NCBI RefSeq assembly: GCF_001668675.1
Contig: NZ_LZKQ01000047.1
Span: 1-33,766, forward strand
Direction: 5' to 3'
DNA: 33,766 nt
Source of the DNA: Mycobacterium asiaticum
Lineage (GTDB): Bacteria > Actinomycetota > Actinomycetes > Mycobacteriales > Mycobacteriaceae
The notes beneath the pieces were generated by a model that saw nothing but the letters and a program-made list of their open reading frames with translations, made no database searches and was not told the DNA's origin. Position numbers and translations under genes: made by a program. Shown one piece after another: positions 1 to 8,773 of this stretch (positions within the stretch are counted from its first letter, which is position 1; every line of letters begins with the position of its first letter).

Positions 1-62
1 ACCCTTATCTAGCCGGCTGCGACACGCCGGTCCTCAACTCACGGCCCGACTGATACACCACT

Positions 63-329
63 TTGGTGGACGCAACCGCGGGTGGGCTGGGTGAAGATCG
101 CACCGGCGATGACTGGGTCAGCCGGCGGGTGACCACCAACGGGGTGGTCAGTGTGGCCTGGCAGCAGGTGTGTGTGGGGGCCCACTACGCCGGATCACGC
201 TGCGATGTCCACGTTGATGGGCAGCTGCTGCGGTTTTTCATCGGCGATGATCTGGTCAAGACCGTCGCGCGCACCCACCGCGGCGAGGTAAGAAACAAAC
301 GGGCCTTCCGCACCCGCGACCAGGCCTAA
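63..329 (+). pseudogene. C-terminal remnant of an IS481-type transposase
   Basis: The 88-residue product resembles the extreme C-terminus of mycobacterial IS481-family (integrase-core) transposases. The tail after the catalytic domain contains the segments RRVTTNGVVSVAWQQV and SRCDVHVDGQLLRF. The DDE catalytic core is absent. An in-frame stop at 51-53 closes the frame upstream, and the only start is a weak TTG. It is therefore most likely a dead fragment rather than a gene. I see no inverted repeat or target duplication marking its ends. In M. tuberculosis the corresponding place, between Rv0007 and Rv0008c, carries the ileT and alaT tRNAs. Those are not in this window, so they would lie further upstream or be displaced. 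Family assignment is by recognition only. Confidence 0.65.
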
Positions 330-487
330 CTAGTAACCCAGAGTGTCAAGGATCAACCGAAATAGATCCGTCAAACATCAACCGACGCTGAACAGCTCCA
401 CAGGTTTTCGCGCCACCGCCGAGCGTGTGGCCTTCGTAGGCAGTAGGCCGTCAGAGCAGCCACAGGCCCCACGTTCGGCGACGAGAT

Positions 488-916
488 TTACGGACGCGGT
501 TGTACGTCCACGCTGGGGGGCAGCGACGACGGCTCGGGGCGCGTCGAGCGCCGCACGATGCTGAACGCGATCGCCCCGCCGGCCAGCACCACCACCCCGG
601 CGGCTCCGGCGATCACCCACGGCTTCTTGGACCGCCGCTGGTTGCGTCGCGCCTCCTGCAGCAACTGCGGCAGGTTGGCGACCACTTCCTGCGCGGCCGC
701 CAGCTCCTGGCCGATGCTTTCCTGCGCCGCGGCGAGCTCCCGGGCCAGCCGGCCCTCGCGGTAGCGCCGACGAAGCTCGGTCGCGGTGGAGTGCGCCGAC
801 TGCACTCCCAGCCCCACCACGCCGCGAGTCACGTCCACCGGTCCCACCGCCGAATAGGTCAGGCCCCGGGTAAGTCGTTCGCGGGGGGTCAACGAGGCTT
901 CCGCCTTCTCGCTCAT
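488..916 (-). CDS. cwsA: CwsA, cell wall synthesis and cell shape membrane protein
   Basis: The 142-residue protein matches Rv0008c/CwsA (about 145 aa) in length, composition and position next to ppiA. A cytoplasmic N-terminal part contains an alanine/glutamate-rich helix (about residues 55-92, likely coiled coil). A basic stretch RRNQRRSKK follows, then one membrane helix (about 100-121), and a short proline-rich tail ends the protein. Work on this family in other mycobacteria places CwsA at poles and septum, where it interacts with CrgA and Wag31 and supports polar peptidoglycan synthesis. It has no enzymatic motif. It is divergent from ppiA, with about 109 bases between the starts that must hold both promoters. 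Assignment by synteny and sequence is strong. Confidence 0.88.
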   Translation of the reverse strand: MSEKAEASLTPRERLTRGLTYSAVGPVDVTRGVVGLGVQSAHSTATELRRRYREGRLARELAAAQESIGQELAAAQEVVANLPQLLQEARRNQRRSKKPWVIAGAAGVVVLAGGAIAFSIVRRSTRPEPSSLPPSVDVQPRP

Positions 917-1025
917 CTACCGCCCTTTCTACGCACTGCTCAAGTCCTACGCAGTCCTATCAGTTACCGAGCCGCCGAGCTAGTACCTGCGCGGCCGACA
1001 CCGGCTGCGGCACTAGTCGTGGGTA

Positions 1026-1574
1026 GTGGCAGACTGTGATCCCGTGACTAACAGCCCCATTCAGACCGCCACCGCAACCCTGCACACCAACCGTGGAGAC
1101 ATCAAGGTTGCCCTGTTCGGGAACCACGCGCCCAAGACCGTCGCGAACTTCGTCGGCCTGGCGCAGGGCACCAAGGAGTACTCGACCCAGAACGCGTCGG
1201 GTGGCCCCTCGGGCCCGTTCTACGACGGTGCGGTTTTCCACCGGGTCATCCGGGGCTTCATGATCCAGGGTGGCGACCCCACCGGTACCGGTCGCGGCGG
1301 CCCGGGCTACAAGTTCGCCGACGAGTTCCACCCCGAGTTGCAGTTCGACCGGCCTTACCTGCTCGCGATGGCCAACGCCGGTCCGGGTACCAACGGCTCT
1401 CAGTTCTTCATCACCGTGGGCCCGACGCCGCACCTGAACCGCCGCCACACCATCTTCGGTGAGGTCATCGACGCGGACTCGCAGCGCGTCGTCGAGACGA
1501 TCTCGTCGACGGCCACCGACGGCAACGACCGCCCGACCGACCCGGTCGTCATCGAGTCGATCACCATCTCCTGA
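1026..1574 (+). CDS. ppiA: Peptidyl-prolyl cis-trans isomerase A (cyclophilin)
   Basis: A 182-residue cyclophilin that catalyses cis-trans isomerisation of peptide bonds before proline. The hallmark segments are present: [14 protein letters not shown] with the catalytic arginine, then [24 protein letters not shown] and a HTIFGEV ending. Length and sequence match Rv0009/PpiA almost residue for residue, as I remember it. No signal peptide is visible, so it is predicted cytosolic. The GTG at 1026 lacks a clear Shine-Dalgarno sequence. A second in-frame GTG at 1044 would give 176 residues and cannot be excluded. It is transcribed away from cwsA. Confidence 0.95.
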   Translation: MADCDPVTNSPIQTATATLHTNRGDIKVALFGNHAPKTVANFVGLAQGTKEYSTQNASGGPSGPFYDGAVFHRVIRGFMIQGGDPTGTGRGGPGYKFADEFHPELQFDRPYLLAMANAGPGTNGSQFFITVGPTPHLNRRHTIFGEVIDADSQRVVETISSTATDGNDRPTDPVVIESITIS

Positions 1575-1632
1575 CGCGAGGCTCGCGAGGCGCCGACGGT
1601 GCGCTGGCCGACCGGACGAAGGCGCGCGGAAG

Positions 1633-2067
1633 TTAGCGCGCGCCCTTCTTTCGCGGGCCGGCGTAACCGGCGTCCGTGAGGGCGTCGAGCACCTCCAACG
1701 GATCGGTGCCCAGATCCCACCGGGACAGGATCAGCAGTCCCCCGCCGGTGGTTTCGATCTCCAGCAGGCGGACCTTGCGCGTGTGCCGACGGAACTCGGA
1801 GATACGAATAATTTCGAGGGATTCCCGACGCAATGTCTGCGTTCGAAACCACCCGCGCACGGCCAGGCCATCCGGTGTGATTGCCAGCTTGGGCCGCGCA
1901 CGCCACGACGCGCCCGCAAACAAGATCAGACCCGCCGCCGCCACGCCGGCGATGACACGCCCGGGCGGGTCTGTGACGAGGGTCACAGTGGCGATAGCCA
2001 ACACGACGCCGGCAAGCCCGCAACCAGCGATTCCAGCCGGATGTGGCGCCCATTCAGTTTGCTGCAT
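1633..2067 (-). CDS. Membrane-anchored PH-domain protein (Rv0010c type)
   Basis: The 144-residue protein starts with two closely spaced hydrophobic helices (about residues 11-30 and 35-52). A soluble beta-rich domain follows, beginning PKLAITPDGLAVRGWFRTQ, typical of the short bacterial PH-like domains of the Rv0010c family. It ends with a basic tail. The position between ppiA and crgA is the M. tuberculosis order. The function is unknown; the neighbours suggest an envelope or division role. The start codon is preceded by a good AGGAGG ribosome site. The region upstream of it carries a DnaA-box-like sequence and an 18-bp palindrome, described separately. Confidence 0.82.
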   Translation of the reverse strand: MQQTEWAPHPAGIAGCGLAGVVLAIATVTLVTDPPGRVIAGVAAAGLILFAGASWRARPKLAITPDGLAVRGWFRTQTLRRESLEIIRISEFRRHTRKVRLLEIETTGGGLLILSRWDLGTDPLEVLDALTDAGYAGPRKKGAR

Positions 2068-2093
2068 GCCCTACCTGTACCCTCCTACCACGG

Positions 2094-2122
2094 TGGATAC
2101 GGTTATCCACAGACGCTATCAA
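2094..2122 (-). promoter_or_regulatory. Candidate SigA-type promoter of the PH-domain gene
   Basis: Read on the minus strand there is a TTGATA (2117-2122), a 17-base spacer, and TATCCA (2094-2099). This would give a leader of roughly 20 bases before the start at 2067. The -35 is good and the -10 is imperfect, lacking the final T. Prediction by eye only. Confidence 0.3.
2103..2111 (+). promoter_or_regulatory. DnaA-box match TTATCCACA
   Basis: The nine bases match the classical bacterial DnaA box exactly; mycobacterial boxes more often read TTGTCCACA. A second, weaker copy lies opposite at 2092-2100 (minus-strand GTATCCACC, 7 of 9), forming GTGGATA-N4-TATCCAC. A third is possible on the minus strand at 2123-2131 (TCATCCCCA, 7 of 9). 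The perfect box lies inside the spacer of the candidate promoter. Binding is not shown. Confidence 0.4.
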
Positions 2123-2133
2123 CAGTGGGGATG

Positions 2134-2151
2134 AATCACACGCGTGTGATT
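2134..2151. promoter_or_regulatory. 18-bp perfect palindrome, possible operator
   Basis: AATCACACGCGTGTGATT is an exact inverted repeat with no spacer, about 67-84 bases upstream of the PH-domain gene start and downstream of crgA. It is too short and too A/T-flanked to be an obvious terminator and has no T tract. The size fits a dimeric regulator, which I cannot name. Confidence 0.4.
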
Positions 2152-2222
2152 GGGTGACGGGAAGGTTGCTGACGCGCAAACAAAACCGTCGCAAGATGAA
2201 TACATTCCGACTGCATTCACCC

Positions 2223-2239
2223 CTGACCGGGTCGGTCAG
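2223..2239 (-). terminator. Small hairpin at the crgA stop codon
   Basis: CTGACC and GGTCAG (2223-2228 and 2234-2239) form a 6-bp stem with a 5-base loop overlapping the crgA stop codon on the minus strand. No U tract follows. It could aid termination but is weak. Confidence 0.25.
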
Positions 2240-2517
2240 TGCCAGCGCATAGTTAGCAAAAGACCCGTGATCATGAAAGCGAACGCGATCGCGTAGTTCC
2301 ACGGCCCCAGCTCCGCCATCCAGTGCAGCCACGTCGGGGCTTGCGGACCGTAGGCGGCCAACTGGAACACCATTAGCCAGACCAGCCCGATCAGCATCAG
2401 TCCGATGAACAACGCGACGAACCACACACTCGACGGCCCGACCTTCACCTTCACCGGCGTGCGGCTTACCGCGCTGACGGTGAAGTCGTTCTTCTTGCGG
2501 ACCTTGGACTTCGGCAT
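2236..2517 (-). CDS. crgA: CrgA, cell division protein
   Basis: A 93-residue protein matching Rv0011c/CrgA. It has a basic N-terminus ([14 protein letters not shown]) and two membrane helices (about residues 31-52 and 68-88) joined by a short loop with the conserved region [16 protein letters not shown]. In mycobacteria CrgA is a divisome membrane protein that contacts FtsZ, FtsQ, FtsI and CwsA and helps place the septal peptidoglycan machinery. It is divergent from the following DUF881-type gene. Finding cwsA and crgA in the same cluster agrees with their reported interaction. Confidence 0.94.
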   Translation of the reverse strand: MPKSKVRKKNDFTVSAVSRTPVKVKVGPSSVWFVALFIGLMLIGLVWLMVFQLAAYGPQAPTWLHWMAELGPWNYAIAFAFMITGLLLTMRWH

Positions 2518-2620
2518 TTGTTACCTCTGATATCGGGTGCAACGATTACGGTTGCAAGCAGGCAGAGCTCGAACATGAGACTAGCCCACTTGGCCCGAAC
2601 GCCAGGAAACCGGAGACACG

Positions 2621-3364
2621 ATGATCGATCGGCGCCGTTCGCCGTGGCGCTTCGGTGTCCCGCTGGTGTGCCTGCTGGCAGGCCTGTTACTGGCCGCCAC
2701 CCATGGTGTCTCCGGTGGCTCGGAAATCCGCCGCAGCGACGCGCCCCGACTGGTCGACCTGGTCCGCGAGACGCGCGACTCGGTCAGTCGCCTGGACTCC
2801 GAGCGGCAAGCGCTGACCGGCAAGATCGACGCCTTTCATGGCCGCTCGTCGGACACCGCGCTGCAGGCCATGCTCAGGCGGGCGGCCGAGCTGGCCGGCG
2901 AGGCGGACATGAACCCTGTCCACGGCCCGGGCCTGGTGGTGGTCCTCAACGACGCCCAGCGCGACGCCAACGGGCGGTTCCCTCGCGATGCCACGCCGGA
3001 CGACCTCGTCGTGCACCAGCAGGACATCGACGGCGTCCTCAACGCCATGTGGAGTGCCGGCGCGGAGGCCATTCAGATGCAGGATCAGCGCATCATCGCG
3101 ACCTCGGTCGTGCGCTGCGTCGGCAACACGCTGCTGCTCAACGGGCGCACCTACAGCCCGCCCTACTCCATCACCGCGATCGGCAATGCCGCGGCCATTC
3201 AGGCCGCCCTGGCCGCCGCTCCCCTGGTGACGCTGTACAAGCAGTACGTGGTGCGGTTCGGGCTGGGCTACCGCGAGGAGGTCAAGTCCGACGTCGCGGT
3301 CGCAGGGCATGCGGATCCGGTGCGATTGCACTTCGCGCAGCCGATAGGACCGATCGGCTACTGA
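2621..3364 (+). CDS. DUF881-family membrane protein (Rv0012 type)
   Basis: A 247-residue protein with one N-terminal membrane helix (about residues 9-27). A predicted coiled-coil stretch follows (about 45-75), then a conserved extracytoplasmic domain containing NPVHGPGLVVVLNDA and VHQQDIDGVLNAMWSAGAE, characteristic of DUF881. Rv0012 lies at the same place between crgA and trpG. DUF881 proteins occur near division genes in Gram-positive bacteria. I assign no biochemical activity. It ends 35 bases before trpG and may be co-transcribed with it. Confidence 0.85.
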   Translation: MIDRRRSPWRFGVPLVCLLAGLLLAATHGVSGGSEIRRSDAPRLVDLVRETRDSVSRLDSERQALTGKIDAFHGRSSDTALQAMLRRAAELAGEADMNPVHGPGLVVVLNDAQRDANGRFPRDATPDDLVVHQQDIDGVLNAMWSAGAEAIQMQDQRIIATSVVRCVGNTLLLNGRTYSPPYSITAIGNAAAIQAALAAAPLVTLYKQYVVRFGLGYREEVKSDVAVAGHADPVRLHFAQPIGPIGY

Positions 3365-3399
3365 CAACGGCGTTCCGGCACGGACGGTAACCTGTCACG

Positions 3400-4098
3400 G
3401 TGCGGATCCTGGTCGTCGACAACTACGACAGCTTCGTGTTCAACCTGGTGCAGTACCTGGGCCAGCTGGGCGTCGAGGCGACCGTGTGGCGCAACGACGA
3501 CGCCCGACTCGCTGACCCGGACGCGATCGCCGCGGAGTTCGACGGCGTACTGCTCAGCCCCGGACCCGGGACCCCCGAACGTGCCGGCGCCTCCATCAGC
3601 CTGGTCCGCGCGTGCGCCGCGGCCCGCACGCCCCTGCTGGGGGTGTGTCTGGGACACCAGGCGATCGGCGTCGCGTTCGGCGCCACGGTGGACCGGGCGC
3701 CCGAGCTGCTGCACGGCAAGACCAGCAGCGTGCACCACGCGAATGAGGGTGTGCTGCAAGGGCTTCCGGACCCGTTCACGGCGACGCGCTACCACTCGCT
3801 GACCATCCTGCCCGAATCGCTGCCCGCCGACCTGCAAGCCATCGCCCACACCCCGAGCGGAGTGATCATGGCCGTCCGGCACACCGAGCTGCCGATCCAC
3901 GGTGTGCAGTTCCACCCCGAGTCGATCCTCACCGAAGGTGGGCACCGGATGCTGGCGAACTGGCTGCTCTACTGCGGCTGGGCGCGCGACGACACCCTGG
4001 TACGCCGACTGGAGAACGAGGTCCTCACAGCGGTCCGGCCGCACATCCCGGGCGGCCAATCCGGTCCGGAAGAGGCTACTGACCGAACCTCAGCGTGA
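3400..4098 (+). CDS. trpG: Class I glutamine amidotransferase (anthranilate/aminodeoxychorismate synthase component II)
   Basis: The 232-residue protein carries the TrpG/PabA glutaminase signature. Catalytic Cys83 is in GVCLGHQAIG, with His172 and Glu174 in VQFHPES, and the oxyanion motif SPGPGTPE is near residue 53. It releases ammonia from glutamine for a chorismate-using partner, giving anthranilate (tryptophan) or aminodeoxychorismate (folate). The partner subunit is not nearby, so sequence alone cannot separate TrpG from PabA. M. tuberculosis Rv0013 in this position is called trpG. The start is GTG. The last 23 bases overlap the 3' end of convergent pknB. Confidence 0.92.
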   Translation: MRILVVDNYDSFVFNLVQYLGQLGVEATVWRNDDARLADPDAIAAEFDGVLLSPGPGTPERAGASISLVRACAAARTPLLGVCLGHQAIGVAFGATVDRAPELLHGKTSSVHHANEGVLQGLPDPFTATRYHSLTILPESLPADLQAIAHTPSGVIMAVRHTELPIHGVQFHPESILTEGGHRMLANWLLYCGWARDDTLVRRLENEVLTAVRPHIPGGQSGPEEATDRTSA

Positions 4099-5950
4099 TC
4101 ACACCGTCGCGGTTGACGCCGGTCCCCGCCGCCGGGCTCTGCGAGACCACCTTGTTGTGCAGGTTGCCGCCGGCATCCACGTCGGCCCCCTTGTCCAGCA
4201 CGCCGGTCCAGCCCAGCGCTCGTAGCCGCGGCTCGGCATCCGTCCAGAACATGCCGGACAGGTCGGGCATCAGGAACTGGTTGCCCTTGGACACCTGTAT
4301 GTCGATCACCGAATCGACCGGAACCGTCTGACCCTTCGGGGGATTGGTGCCGATCACTTCGCCGGCCGGTTTGGTGCTGTCCACCTGAGACTGACTGAAT
4401 TTGGTGAAGCCGTAGACCGTGAGATTCTTCTGTGCCAGCTCGACGGTCTGTCCGGAGACGTCCGGAATCTCCTTGGTCTCGGGTCCGGAGCCCACGATGA
4501 TCGTGATGACGTTGGTGATCGCCGAGGTCTGATTGGCCGGCGGGTTCGTGCCGATCACCTTGCCCGCCAGGTCCGGTGTGGAGGGCGAATTGGCCTGCTT
4601 GAACTTGTTGAATCCGGCCGCGGTGAGTTTCTTGACCGCCTCGGAGTAGGTCAGCGCCGACACATCGGGCACCTCGCGCTGCTCCGGGCCGGTCGACACG
4701 TTGATGGTGATCTCGTCGCCGGCACCCACCGAGGTATTGGCGGCCGGGTCGGTGCTGATCACGTGGTCGGGCGGAATCGTGGAGTCGGGTTTCTGCTGGG
4801 TGCGCGTCTTGAAGCCCTTGTTCTGCAGCGAGGCGATCGCATCTGCCGACGCCTGACCTCGCACGTCGGGCACCTGGACGTTGCGGGTGCCGCCGCCGAA
4901 GGTGTTGATCGCGATGGTGACCACGATGGTCAGCACCGCCAGCACCGCGACGACCGCGATCCACCGGCCCACCGATCCGACGTTGCGGTCGTCGTCGGAG
5001 TCGTCGAAGTTCTGGCGCGGCAACGGATCCGTGCGCGGACCGCCGTGGCCCGATGACGACAGCAGCGACCGGCGCTCGGCACCGGTGAGCACCTTGGGCG
5101 CCTCGGGCGGCTCGCCGTTGTGGACCCGGACCAGGTCCGCCCGCATCTCGGCGGCCGTCTGATAACGGTTCTCCGGGTTTTTCGCCAGCGCCTTGAGTAC
5201 CACGGCGTCCAGGTCGGGGGAAATGCCGGCATGACGTTCCGACGGCGGAACGGGGTCTTCCCGCACATGCTGATATGCCACCGCCACCGGCGAATCGCCG
5301 GTGAAGGGCGGCTCACCGGTGAGCACCTCGTACAGCACGCAGCCCAGCGAATAGACGTCGGACCGGGCGTCCACCGAATCGCCGCGGGCCTGCTCCGGCG
5401 ACAGGTATTGCGCGGTGCCGATCACCGCCGCGGTCTGGGTCACGCTGTTACCGCTGTCCGCGATCGCCCGCGCGATGCCGAAGTCCATCACCTTCACCGC
5501 GTTGGTGGAGCTGATCATGATGTTCGCCGGCTTCACATCGCGGTGGATGATGCCGTTCTGATGGCTGAAGTTCAGCGCCTGACACGCGTCCGCGATGACC
5601 TCGATGGCCCGCTTGGGCGGCATCGGGCCGTCGTTGTGCACGATGTCGCGCAGTGTGACGCCGTCGACGTACTCCATGACGATGTAGGGCAACGGTCCGG
5701 CGGGCGTCTCGGCTTCGCCGGTGTCGTACACCGCCACGATGGCCGGGTGGTTCAGCGCGGCGGCGTTCTGCGCCTCGCGCCGGAACCGGAGATAGAAGCT
5801 GGGATCGCGGGCCAAGTCGGCGCGCAGCACCTTGACCGCGACGTCGCGGTGCAGCCGCGTGTCACGTGCGAGGTGAACTTCGGACATGCCTCCGAAACCG
5901 AGGATGTCGCCGAGTTCGTAGCGGTCGGACAGGTGCTGAGGGGTGGTCAT
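4076..5950 (-). CDS. pknB: PknB, transmembrane Ser/Thr kinase with four PASTA domains
   Basis: A 624-residue receptor-like kinase. The kinase domain spans about residues 11-275, with the glycine loop GFGGMSEV (18-25), Lys40, HRDVKPAN (Asp138) and DFG (156-158). The activation-loop threonines Thr171 and Thr173 sit in the segment [18 protein letters not shown]. After a linker comes one membrane helix (about 331-352), then four extracellular PASTA repeats that bind peptidoglycan fragments. PknB is essential in M. tuberculosis and phosphorylates cell wall and division proteins, including FhaA and PbpA-linked targets. Its start overlaps the pknA stop by 4 bases. Its 3' end overlaps convergent trpG by 23 bases. 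Confidence 0.97.
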   Translation of the reverse strand: MTTPQHLSDRYELGDILGFGGMSEVHLARDTRLHRDVAVKVLRADLARDPSFYLRFRREAQNAAALNHPAIVAVYDTGEAETPAGPLPYIVMEYVDGVTLRDIVHNDGPMPPKRAIEVIADACQALNFSHQNGIIHRDVKPANIMISSTNAVKVMDFGIARAIADSGNSVTQTAAVIGTAQYLSPEQARGDSVDARSDVYSLGCVLYEVLTGEPPFTGDSPVAVAYQHVREDPVPPSERHAGISPDLDAVVLKALAKNPENRYQTAAEMRADLVRVHNGEPPEAPKVLTGAERRSLLSSSGHGGPRTDPLPRQNFDDSDDDRNVGSVGRWIAVVAVLAVLTIVVTIAINTFGGGTRNVQVPDVRGQASADAIASLQNKGFKTRTQQKPDSTIPPDHVISTDPAANTSVGAGDEITINVSTGPEQREVPDVSALTYSEAVKKLTAAGFNKFKQANSPSTPDLAGKVIGTNPPANQTSAITNVITIIVGSGPETKEIPDVSGQTVELAQKNLTVYGFTKFSQSQVDSTKPAGEVIGTNPPKGQTVPVDSVIDIQVSKGNQFLMPDLSGMFWTDAEPRLRALGWTGVLDKGADVDAGGNLHNKVVSQSPAAGTGVNRDGVITLRFGQ

Positions 5951-7203
5951 CGCGCATTCTCGAGTCGGGCGGGCGCCGCGTGCAGTCCAGGATTACCTGT
6001 TTCTGCGCGATCCGTCCAATTCACAATGATGCCCGGACCAGGGCCGTAGTTGGCGTCCGGCGCGCTCCCGGTGTTGGTGACAGTTGGCGGCGATTGCTGC
6101 TGCTGCTGCGTGTCGGCCTTCGAGTTGATGACGATGAGCACCGCGATGATGATCGCCAGCGCGCCGAGCACCCCGGCGGCCCAGAGCAGCGCCCGCTGTC
6201 CCGAGGAGAACGTGCGTCGCGCCGGTGGTGGCCGATGTCCGCCGGCCGCGCGCCGCGGCGCCGTGCTGCGGGTGGCGGGTGCGGGCGCGATGCGGGCCGG
6301 TGCGGCCGACGGAATCGCCGCCGGCGCGGCCCGGCCGGCCGGCGGCGTCGCGCTGGGCCGGGGAGGGCGCCGGCCCGCCCGGACCGCGGCGACCGCATCG
6401 GCAAAGGGCCCCCCGCTGCGATAACGCTGGCTGGGGTTTTTCACCAGGGTGATCTCGATGAGCTCCCGGACGTTGGGCGGCAGGTCCGCCGGCAACGGCG
6501 GCGGCGGCTCCTTGATGTGCTTCATGGCCACCGTGAGCGCGCCGTCACCGGCGAATGGCCGCTTGCCCGAAACCACCTCGTAGCCGACCACGCCCAGCGC
6601 GTAGACGTCACTGGCCGGCGTTGCGTCGTGGCCGAGGGCCTGCTCCGGCGCGATGTACTGGGCGGTGCCCATCACCATGCCGGTCTGGGTGACCGGGGCG
6701 GCGTCGACGGCCTTGGCGATGCCGAAGTCGGTGATCTTCACCTGGCCGGTCGGCGTGATGAGGATGTTGCCGGGCTTGACGTCGCGGTGCACCAGGCCGG
6801 CGGCGTGGGCGATCTGCAGCGCGCGGCCGGTCTGTTCGAGCATGTCCAGCGCGTGCCGCAGCGACAGCCGGCCGGTGCGTTTGAGCACCGAGTTCAGCGG
6901 CTCGCCGTTGACCAGCTCCATTACCAGGTAGGCCGTGCGGCCCTCCCCGTCCATCGCGCTTTCCCCGTAGTCATGCACCTGCGCGATTCCGGGGTGGTTG
7001 AGCATCGCGGTGGTGCGCGCCTCCGCGCGGAACCGCTCGATGAACTCCGGGTCCTGGGAAAACTCCTGCTTGAGCACTTTGACCGCGACGCGTCGGCCGA
7101 GGCGGCTGTCCACCGCCTCCCATACCTGGCCCATGCCGCCAGTGGCGATGAGCCGCTGCAGGCGGTATCTGCCCGACAGCGTCACCCCAACGCGGGGACT
7201 CAT
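5947..7203 (-). CDS. pknA: PknA, transmembrane Ser/Thr kinase
   Basis: A 418-residue kinase. The glycine loop TGGMGQV (21-27), Lys42, HRDVKPGN (Asp141) and DFG (159-161) are intact. Activation-loop Thr172 and Thr174 lie in [20 protein letters not shown] proline/alanine/arginine-rich juxtamembrane linker precedes one membrane helix (about 338-358). A short polar extracellular tail follows without PASTA domains. It is slightly shorter than the roughly 431 residues of M. tuberculosis PknA because the tail differs. It acts with PknB in controlling growth and division. It starts 91 bases after the pbpA stop; a hairpin lies in that gap, whereas the M. tuberculosis genes overlap, as I recall. Confidence 0.96.
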   Translation of the reverse strand: MSPRVGVTLSGRYRLQRLIATGGMGQVWEAVDSRLGRRVAVKVLKQEFSQDPEFIERFRAEARTTAMLNHPGIAQVHDYGESAMDGEGRTAYLVMELVNGEPLNSVLKRTGRLSLRHALDMLEQTGRALQIAHAAGLVHRDVKPGNILITPTGQVKITDFGIAKAVDAAPVTQTGMVMGTAQYIAPEQALGHDATPASDVYALGVVGYEVVSGKRPFAGDGALTVAMKHIKEPPPPLPADLPPNVRELIEITLVKNPSQRYRSGGPFADAVAAVRAGRRPPRPSATPPAGRAAPAAIPSAAPARIAPAPATRSTAPRRAAGGHRPPPARRTFSSGQRALLWAAGVLGALAIIIAVLIVINSKADTQQQQQSPPTVTNTGSAPDANYGPGPGIIVNWTDRAETGNPGLHAAPARLENAR

Positions 7204-7236
7204 GTTTCCCCTCGCTCAGGTCCGACGCGACGTCGG

Positions 7237-7259
7237 CGACCCGCGTTCGCGACGGGTCG
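7237..7259 (-). other. Intercistronic hairpin between pbpA and pknA
   Basis: CGACCCG (7237-7243) and CGGGTCG (7253-7259) pair perfectly. Two inner CG pairs and a four-base loop lengthen the stem to nine pairs with one bulged base. It lies in the 91-base gap between pbpA and pknA. It has no U tract, so it could be a processing or translation-control element rather than a terminator. Confidence 0.4.
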
Positions 7260-7294
7260 TGCCATCGCTGCAATCCTCACTCGCCTGTGGCGAC

Positions 7295-8773
7295 TCATGG
7301 TCCCCCTTGCAAAGCAGCCTCGATCACTGCCCGCCCGATCGGCGCGGCCAATGCGCCTCCGGTCGCGGACAGACGATCGCCACCGTTCTCGACCAGCACT
7401 GCCACCGCAACCTTCGGGGCCTGCGCGGGTGCGAAGGCGATGTACCACGCGTGCGGCGGAGTATGCCGCGGGTCGGTGCCATGCTCTGCGGTGCCCGTCT
7501 TGGATGCGATCTGCACGCCGGGAATCGCCCCTTTCTGCTGTGCGAGTTTCTCGGCGCCGACCATCAGCTCTGCTAGCTTAGCGGCGACCTGCGGCGACAC
7601 TGCGCGGCGCTGCTGATACGGGGCGGTGGTGCTGATATTGGCCAGGTCGGGCCCCTTGAGGCTCTCGACGAGGTAGGGCCGCATCATCACGCCACCGTTG
7701 GCGATGGCCGCGGCGACCTCCGCGTTCTGCAGCGGGGTGAGCGCCACATCCTTCTGCCCGATGCTGGTCATCCCCAGCGCCGCACCGTCGGCGATGGCGC
7801 CTACCGTGGATTCGGCGACCTGCAGCGGAATGGGTTCCGGAGCGGTGTCCAGGCCGAACGCCTGCGCCATGCTGCGCAGCGCGTCGGCGCCGGTCGACAG
7901 GCCCAGCTGGACGAACGCGGTATTGCACGATTTGGCGAATGCCTCGCTCAGCGACACGGTGGGTTCGGAGCTGCACGCGGTGCCACCGTAGTTCTCCAGG
8001 GTTGCCGTGCTGTTCGGCAGCGGGATGGTCGGCGCCGAAGTCAGCTGCTGGTTCACCGTCGCCCCGGCCTGCAGAGCCGCGGCCGTGGTGATCACCTTGA
8101 AGGTCGACCCGGGCGGGTAGGTTTCCGAGATCGCCCGATTGATCAGCGGGTTGTCGGGGTTGTCCCGGAGCCGCTGCCAGGCCTGGGCCTGTACCTCGGC
8201 GTTGTGGGATGCCAGCACATTGGGGTCGTAGGACGGCGACGACACCAGCGCCAGGATCTTGCCGGTGGCCGGTTCGATGGCGACCACGGCCCCCTTGCAG
8301 GGCGGTCCCCCACAGCCCTGCTGCATCGCATCCCAACCGGCCTGCTGGATGCGCGGGTTGATGGTGGTGTCGACGTTGCCGCCGCGGGGGTCGCGCCCGG
8401 TGAAGAAGTCGGCCAGCCGGCGACCGAACAGCCGCTCGTCGGATCCGTTGAGCAGCAGATCTTCGGCACGTTCCAGGCCGGCGCTGGAATAGCGCAGTGA
8501 GTAGAAGCCGGTGACCGGCGCGAACACCTCCGGGTTGGGGTACATCCGCAGGAAGCGGAACCGGCTGTCGGTGGCCACCGAATAAGCCAGCAGTTGGCCC
8601 CCGGCGATGATCTGTCCCCGCTGTCGCGAGTACTCGTCGAGCAGGACCCGCTGGTTGCGGGGGTCGGCGCGCAACCCGTCCGCTGTGAAAACCTGCGTCA
8701 TGGTGGCGTTGAGCAACAGCAGGACGATCAACGCCATCACGGTCATCGAGATCCGGCGCAGCGAGGTGTTCAT
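7295..8773 (-). CDS. pbpA: PbpA, class B penicillin-binding protein (transpeptidase)
   Basis: A 492-residue membrane-anchored transpeptidase (M. tuberculosis PbpA is 491). One N-terminal membrane helix (about 9-25) is followed by the dimerisation domain. The catalytic domain has all three penicillin-binding motifs: STFK (Ser223-Lys226), SCN (282-284) and KTGT (425-428). Paired cysteines at 154/159 and 267/283 match positions reported as disulfides in the family. It cross-links peptidoglycan together with the neighbouring SEDS protein RodA. The start ATG at 8773 overlaps the rodA stop by 4 bases. The reading frame stays open far upstream, but that part is antisense or out-of-frame rodA sequence and is excluded. 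Confidence 0.96.
   Translation of the reverse strand: MNTSLRRISMTVMALIVLLLLNATMTQVFTADGLRADPRNQRVLLDEYSRQRGQIIAGGQLLAYSVATDSRFRFLRMYPNPEVFAPVTGFYSLRYSSAGLERAEDLLLNGSDERLFGRRLADFFTGRDPRGGNVDTTINPRIQQAGWDAMQQGCGGPPCKGAVVAIEPATGKILALVSSPSYDPNVLASHNAEVQAQAWQRLRDNPDNPLINRAISETYPPGSTFKVITTAAALQAGATVNQQLTSAPTIPLPNSTATLENYGGTACSSEPTVSLSEAFAKSCNTAFVQLGLSTGADALRSMAQAFGLDTAPEPIPLQVAESTVGAIADGAALGMTSIGQKDVALTPLQNAEVAAAIANGGVMMRPYLVESLKGPDLANISTTAPYQQRRAVSPQVAAKLAELMVGAEKLAQQKGAIPGVQIASKTGTAEHGTDPRHTPPHAWYIAFAPAQAPKVAVAVLVENGGDRLSATGGALAAPIGRAVIEAALQGGP

Noticed and set aside
2134..2151. CRP (TGTGA-N6-TCACA) site
   Set aside because: Half-sites are in the opposite order (TCACA then TGTGA) with a 4-base centre.
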